From assembly GCA_020720185.1 (NCBI GenBank), contig DYPB01000004.1, forward strand, positions 1-17,172: a stretch of DNA of 17,172 bases, read 5' to 3'. The notes beneath the pieces are model-generated. The model did not search any database and was not told the origin of the DNA. It saw only the letters and a list, made by a program, of their open reading frames with translations. The position numbers and the translations under genes were made by a program. Position 1 is the first letter of the stretch, and each line of letters starts with the position of its first letter. The DNA comes from Flavobacterium psychrophilum. GTDB taxonomy: Bacteria > Bacteroidota > Bacteroidia > Flavobacteriales > Flavobacteriaceae. Positions 14,182 to 17,172 of the stretch are shown here, in pieces.

Positions 14182-15465
14182 TCATTTCCTCACAAACGGT
14201 GGCAACAATTTACTTTTAACTTCTCCAAAACCAATACGAATATCGTGGTTTTCGCAATATCCTGTCATTATAACAGTGTCGTTATCATTAATAAATTTTC
14301 GTTCAGTGCCATCATTCATTTTTATTGGATTTTTTCCACTCCAAGTTAGTTCCAACATCGACCCAAAACTATCAGGTGTACTGCCAGAAATAGTTCCAGA
14401 CCCCATCATATCTCCAGAGTTTACTCGACAACCATTGCTGGTATGATGGGCAAGTTGCTGACTCATTGTCCAGTACAAATATTTAAAATTTGATTTTGTA
14501 ACCGTTTTAGGCTCAATATTTTCGGGCATAATAGCAACTTCCAAATTAATATCAAATGTATTTTTTCCTTTTTGTTGCAAATACGGTAATGGCGTTGGAT
14601 CTTGTTTTGGACTTTTAGTTCTAAAAGGTTCTAAAGCATCCAAAGTAACTATCCAAGGTGAAATTGAGGTGGCAAAATTCTTTGCTAAAAATGGTCCAAG
14701 TGGCACATATTCCCACTTCTGAATATCTCGAGCACTCCAATCGTTTAACAAAACCATTCCGAAAATATACTCTTCAGCTTCGTGAACAGGAATATTCTCT
14801 CCCATAATATTAGCATCGGTTGTGATAAATGCAGTTTCTAATTCAAAATCAACCAATCGGGAAGGACCAAAAACAGGAGTTGTTTCACCAGCTGGCATTA
14901 ATTGACCCATCGGTCTATGCACTGGAATTCCAGATGGTATTATTGTTGATGAGCGTCCATGATAGCCAACAGGAATGTGCAACCAATTAGGTAACAAAGC
15001 ATTATCAGGATCACGAAACATTTTACCAACATTGGTTGCATGTTCCTTACTTGAATAAAAATCAGTATAATCGCCAATCAAAACAGGTAATTGCATTTCA
15101 ACATCATTGATATTGAAAATTACTATTTCTCTTTGTTTGGAATTATCACGAAGTTTAGAATTGTTGCTATCAAAAATATCAGCAATACGATTACGAACCA
15201 AACTCCAAGTTTTTTTACCATCCGATATAAAATCATTTAAAGTATCTTGCATAAACATATCGTCGGTTAGTTCTATACCTTCAAAATAGTTTAATTGTTG
15301 CAATGCTCCTAAATCTATGGCATAATCGCCAATTCGGGTACCAACTGTAACTATATTTTCTTTAGTTAAAAAAACTCCAAACGGAATATTTTGTATTGGA
15401 AAATCAGAATTTCGTGGCACTTCTAACCAAGATTTTCGGGCGGGATTATTTGCTTTTATAGGCAT
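14182..15465 (-). CDS. fahA: Fumarylacetoacetase, last step of tyrosine breakdown
   Basis: This is a 427-residue, full-length fumarylacetoacetate hydrolase, which splits fumarylacetoacetate into fumarate and acetoacetate. Residues aligned with the mouse FAH active site are present. Asp135 and His142 in GDYTDFYSSKEHATNVG correspond to Asp126 and the catalytic His133. Glu208 and Glu210 in VDFELETAF correspond to Glu199/Glu201, and Asp242 in LNDWSARDIQ to Asp233; these bind the metal. The blocks PVGYHGRSSTIIPSG, GPFLAKNFATSISPW and GSGTISG are also intact. Other genes of the homogentisate pathway are not in the window. The gene has its own clear promoter (15515-15544) divergent from glyA. The 75-nt gap to the downstream lipoprotein gene has no strong terminator. 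The enzyme implies aerobic metabolism. Confidence 0.96.
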   Translation of the reverse strand: MPIKANNPARKSWLEVPRNSDFPIQNIPFGVFLTKENIVTVGTRIGDYAIDLGALQQLNYFEGIELTDDMFMQDTLNDFISDGKKTWSLVRNRIADIFDSNNSKLRDNSKQREIVIFNINDVEMQLPVLIGDYTDFYSSKEHATNVGKMFRDPDNALLPNWLHIPVGYHGRSSTIIPSGIPVHRPMGQLMPAGETTPVFGPSRLVDFELETAFITTDANIMGENIPVHEAEEYIFGMVLLNDWSARDIQKWEYVPLGPFLAKNFATSISPWIVTLDALEPFRTKSPKQDPTPLPYLQQKGKNTFDINLEVAIMPENIEPKTVTKSNFKYLYWTMSQQLAHHTSNGCRVNSGDMMGSGTISGSTPDSFGSMLELTWSGKNPIKMNDGTERKFINDNDTVIMTGYCENHDIRIGFGEVKSKLLPPFVRK

Positions 15466-15514
15466 ATTTATAATTGAATAATTTGATCGTTAAATTTATA
15501 TTTTTTAAAGCAAA

Positions 15515-15544
15515 CAAATATATTAAAATTTATTCCACAACAAA
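15515..15544 (-). promoter_or_regulatory. fahA promoter
   Basis: On the - strand, TTTG (15544-15541), an 18-nt spacer and TATATTTG (15522-15515) match both parts of the Bacteroidota promoter. The predicted leader is about 40 nt before the ATG at 15465. Confidence 0.65.
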
Positions 15545-15555
15545 ATATTTTTTAC

Positions 15556-15563
15556 TATTTTTG
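15556..15563 (+). promoter_or_regulatory. glyA promoter -7 element
   Basis: TATTTTTG matches TAnnTTTG exactly and lies 23 nt upstream of the glyA ATG, implying a very short leader of roughly 15 nt. The -33 region would overlap the fahA -33 element, so the two divergent promoters share DNA. Confidence 0.5.
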
Positions 15564-15585
15564 TGAAAATTTTAAAGCTATTAAA

Positions 15586-16860
15586 ATGCAACACGATAAA
15601 ATTATTTTCGACCTTATTAATGACGAACAAGACAGACAAATTCATGGATTAGAACTCATTGCTTCAGAAAATTTTGTATCAGATCAAGTGATGGAAGCTG
15701 CAGGAAGTTGCCTTACTAATAAGTATGCCGAAGGCTATCCAAATAAACGCTATTATGGTGGTTGTGAGGTAGTTGATGTTGTAGAGCAAATAGCTATTGA
15801 CCGAGCCAAAGACTTGTTTGGTGCCGCTTATGTAAATGTGCAACCGCATTCGGGAAGTCAAGCTAATACTGCCGTTTACGCTGCTTGTTTGCAACCTGGT
15901 GATAAAATTTTAGGTTTTGATTTATCTCACGGTGGACATTTAACACACGGTTCGCCAGTAAATTTTTCAGGAAAATTATACAATCCCGTATTTTATGGTG
16001 TAGAACCAGAAACAGGTCAATTTAACTATGATAAAATTCAAGAAATTGCAACCAAGGAACAACCAAAAATGATAATTGCAGGAGCATCTGCCTATTGCAG
16101 AGATATGGATTTTGCCCGATTCAGACAAATCGCAGATAGCGTTGGAGCATTGTTATTAGCAGATATTTCGCACCCAGCTGGACTGATTGCCAAAGGTTTA
16201 ATGAACGACCCGATACCTCATTGCCATATTGTAACAACAACAACTCATAAAACTTTGCGAGGACCAAGAGGCGGTATGATTATGATGGGCAAAGATTTTG
16301 AAAATCCAATGGGATTAAAAACACCAAAAGGAGAAATCAGAATGATGTCAGCATTACTTGATTTAGCAGTATTTCCAGGCAATCAAGGTGGGCCTTTAAT
16401 GCATATTATTGCTGCGAAAGCTATTGCATTTGGCGAAGCATTAACCGATGAATTTTTTCAATATCAGATGCAGGTTCAAAAAAATGCGAAAGCGATGGCA
16501 AAAGCATTTATAGATAGAGGTTACAACCTAATCTCTGGCGGAACCGATAACCACATGATGCTGATTGATTTACGCAACAAAAACATTACAGGAAAAGAAG
16601 CAGAAAATGCTTTGGTAAAAGCAGAAATTACAGTAAATAAAAATATGGTTCCGTTTGATGACAAATCGCCATTTATCACTTCTGGAATCCGCATTGGCAC
16701 ACCAGCAATTACCACTCGAGGATTAATTGAAAGTGATATGGAAAACATTGTTATTCTGATAGATAGAGTATTAATGAACCACACCAACGATAAAATTATT
16801 GAAGAAGTAGCAGACGATGTAAACGAAATGATGGGAGAACGGGCAATGTTTGTATTCTAA
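15586..16860 (+). CDS. glyA: Serine hydroxymethyltransferase
   Basis: This 424-residue PLP enzyme interconverts serine and glycine while moving a one-carbon unit to and from tetrahydrofolate. The PLP-binding Lys222 lies in [15 protein letters not shown]. Other signature blocks are LIASENF (24-30), [16 protein letters not shown] (44-59), [11 protein letters not shown] (84-94), [10 protein letters not shown] (113-122) and ADISHPAGL (192-200). Length is normal for the bacterial enzyme. Its product 5,10-methylene-THF is also made by the glycine cleavage system, whose T protein is encoded at 5763. It is transcribed divergently from fahA and followed by a separate acetyltransferase gene. Confidence 0.97.
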   Translation: MQHDKIIFDLINDEQDRQIHGLELIASENFVSDQVMEAAGSCLTNKYAEGYPNKRYYGGCEVVDVVEQIAIDRAKDLFGAAYVNVQPHSGSQANTAVYAACLQPGDKILGFDLSHGGHLTHGSPVNFSGKLYNPVFYGVEPETGQFNYDKIQEIATKEQPKMIIAGASAYCRDMDFARFRQIADSVGALLLADISHPAGLIAKGLMNDPIPHCHIVTTTTHKTLRGPRGGMIMMGKDFENPMGLKTPKGEIRMMSALLDLAVFPGNQGGPLMHIIAAKAIAFGEALTDEFFQYQMQVQKNAKAMAKAFIDRGYNLISGGTDNHMMLIDLRNKNITGKEAENALVKAEITVNKNMVPFDDKSPFITSGIRIGTPAITTRGLIESDMENIVILIDRVLMNHTNDKIIEEVADDVNEMMGERAMFVF

Positions 16861-16874
16861 AAAGTTTGAGGTTT

Positions 16875-16896
16875 AAAGTTTTCTGAACTTTTTATA
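16875..16896 (+). terminator. Weak terminator-like hairpin after glyA
   Basis: AAAGTT (16875-16880) and AACTTT (16886-16891) pair around TTCTG, followed by a T/A-rich run. The stem is short and AT-rich, so the call is tentative. Confidence 0.25.
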
Positions 16897-16941
16897 TTAT
16901 ACCATTTATGAATGTGAAGGGTATTAAACAAAATTTAACTA

Positions 16942-17172
16942 ATGAGATTAAACTCCGCAACCCTAACTGATATTCCTGTAATTCAACAAATTGCGTATGA
17001 AACTTGGCCTATTGCTTATGGCGAAATTTTATCAAATGAGCAGTTGGTTTATATGCTAAATTTGATTTATTCTGATGCGGCTTTGACCTATAAGATTAAT
17101 CAAAAAGATGAAAAATATTATATTGCAAAAGACGAAAATGATTCCGTTTTAGGCTTTTTTTCTATTGAACAT
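16942..17172 (+). CDS. GNAT-family N-acetyltransferase, N-terminal part
   Basis: The frame starts at ATG 16942 and stays open for 77 codons to the window edge, so the gene is cut off by the window, not broken. The N-terminus MRLNSATLTDIPVIQQIAYETWPIAYGEILSNEQL is typical of GNAT acetyltransferases, which begin with a beta strand and then a helix of this kind. The strand YYIAKDENDSVLGFFSIEH corresponds to the region before the acetyl-CoA binding motif, which lies beyond the window. The substrate (a small molecule amine or a protein N-terminus) cannot be inferred. Confidence 0.8.
   Translation, partial: MRLNSATLTDIPVIQQIAYETWPIAYGEILSNEQLVYMLNLIYSDAALTYKINQKDEKYYIAKDENDSVLGFFSIEH

Noticed and set aside
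5763..16860. gcvT and glyA as a one-carbon gene cluster
   Set aside because: They are about 9 kb apart with unrelated genes on both strands between them, so only pathway relatedness, not an operon, is supported.

Overview
The window looks like chromosomal DNA from a member of the Bacteroidota, most likely an aerobic flavobacterium-like lineage. The DNA is strongly AT-rich and genes are closely packed. Start codons lack clear Shine-Dalgarno sequences. Several genes are preceded by the Bacteroidota promoter -7 element TAnnTTTG. Fumarylacetoacetase (aerobic tyrosine breakdown) and the Bacteroidota-type YebC protein fit this assignment. It is an inference from gene content and promoter style, not from a marker gene such as 16S rRNA.

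Layout, left to right. Bases 1-296 are AT-rich and hold no supportable gene apart from the promoter near 236-244. Bases 297-5692 carry a tightly packed + strand run, probably one operon: an SH3b-NlpC/P60 peptidase, a family 2 glycosyltransferase, an oligopeptidase B-like serine peptidase, an HD-domain phosphohydrolase and a DCC-family thiol-disulfide protein. Neighbours overlap or lie 1-7 nt apart. Next come gcvT (glycine cleavage T protein), a short remnant of a DUF433-type gene, and a YebC-family gene that ends at a strong rho-independent terminator.

Bases 7738-8292 are the longest gene-free stretch. They hold a tandem array of at least twelve 21-bp units (7837-8088), one of the two most unusual features here. 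A small outer-membrane barrel protein and an alpha/beta-hydrolase esterase follow on the + strand. The esterase runs tail-to-tail into a - strand pair: a small membrane-anchored protein and a PhnP-like metallo-beta-lactamase-fold hydrolase. A divergent promoter region separates that pair from a 477-residue conserved protein of unknown function. The - strand block 12463-15465 encodes, in transcription order, fumarylacetoacetase, an uncharacterised lipoprotein and the peroxiredoxin Bcp. glyA (serine hydroxymethyltransferase) diverges from fumarylacetoacetase, and the window ends inside a GNAT acetyltransferase gene.

Most genes are housekeeping. GcvT and GlyA both work in glycine/serine and tetrahydrofolate one-carbon metabolism, but they lie about 9 kb apart, so this is not an operon. 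I saw no CRISPR array, insertion sequence, phage gene, tRNA or rRNA, and no convincing new defence or biosynthetic system. The items most worth a second look are the 21-bp array, which can be read as a heptad-patterned peptide without a start codon, and a GC-rich double-hairpin element sitting in frame inside the peptidase gene.
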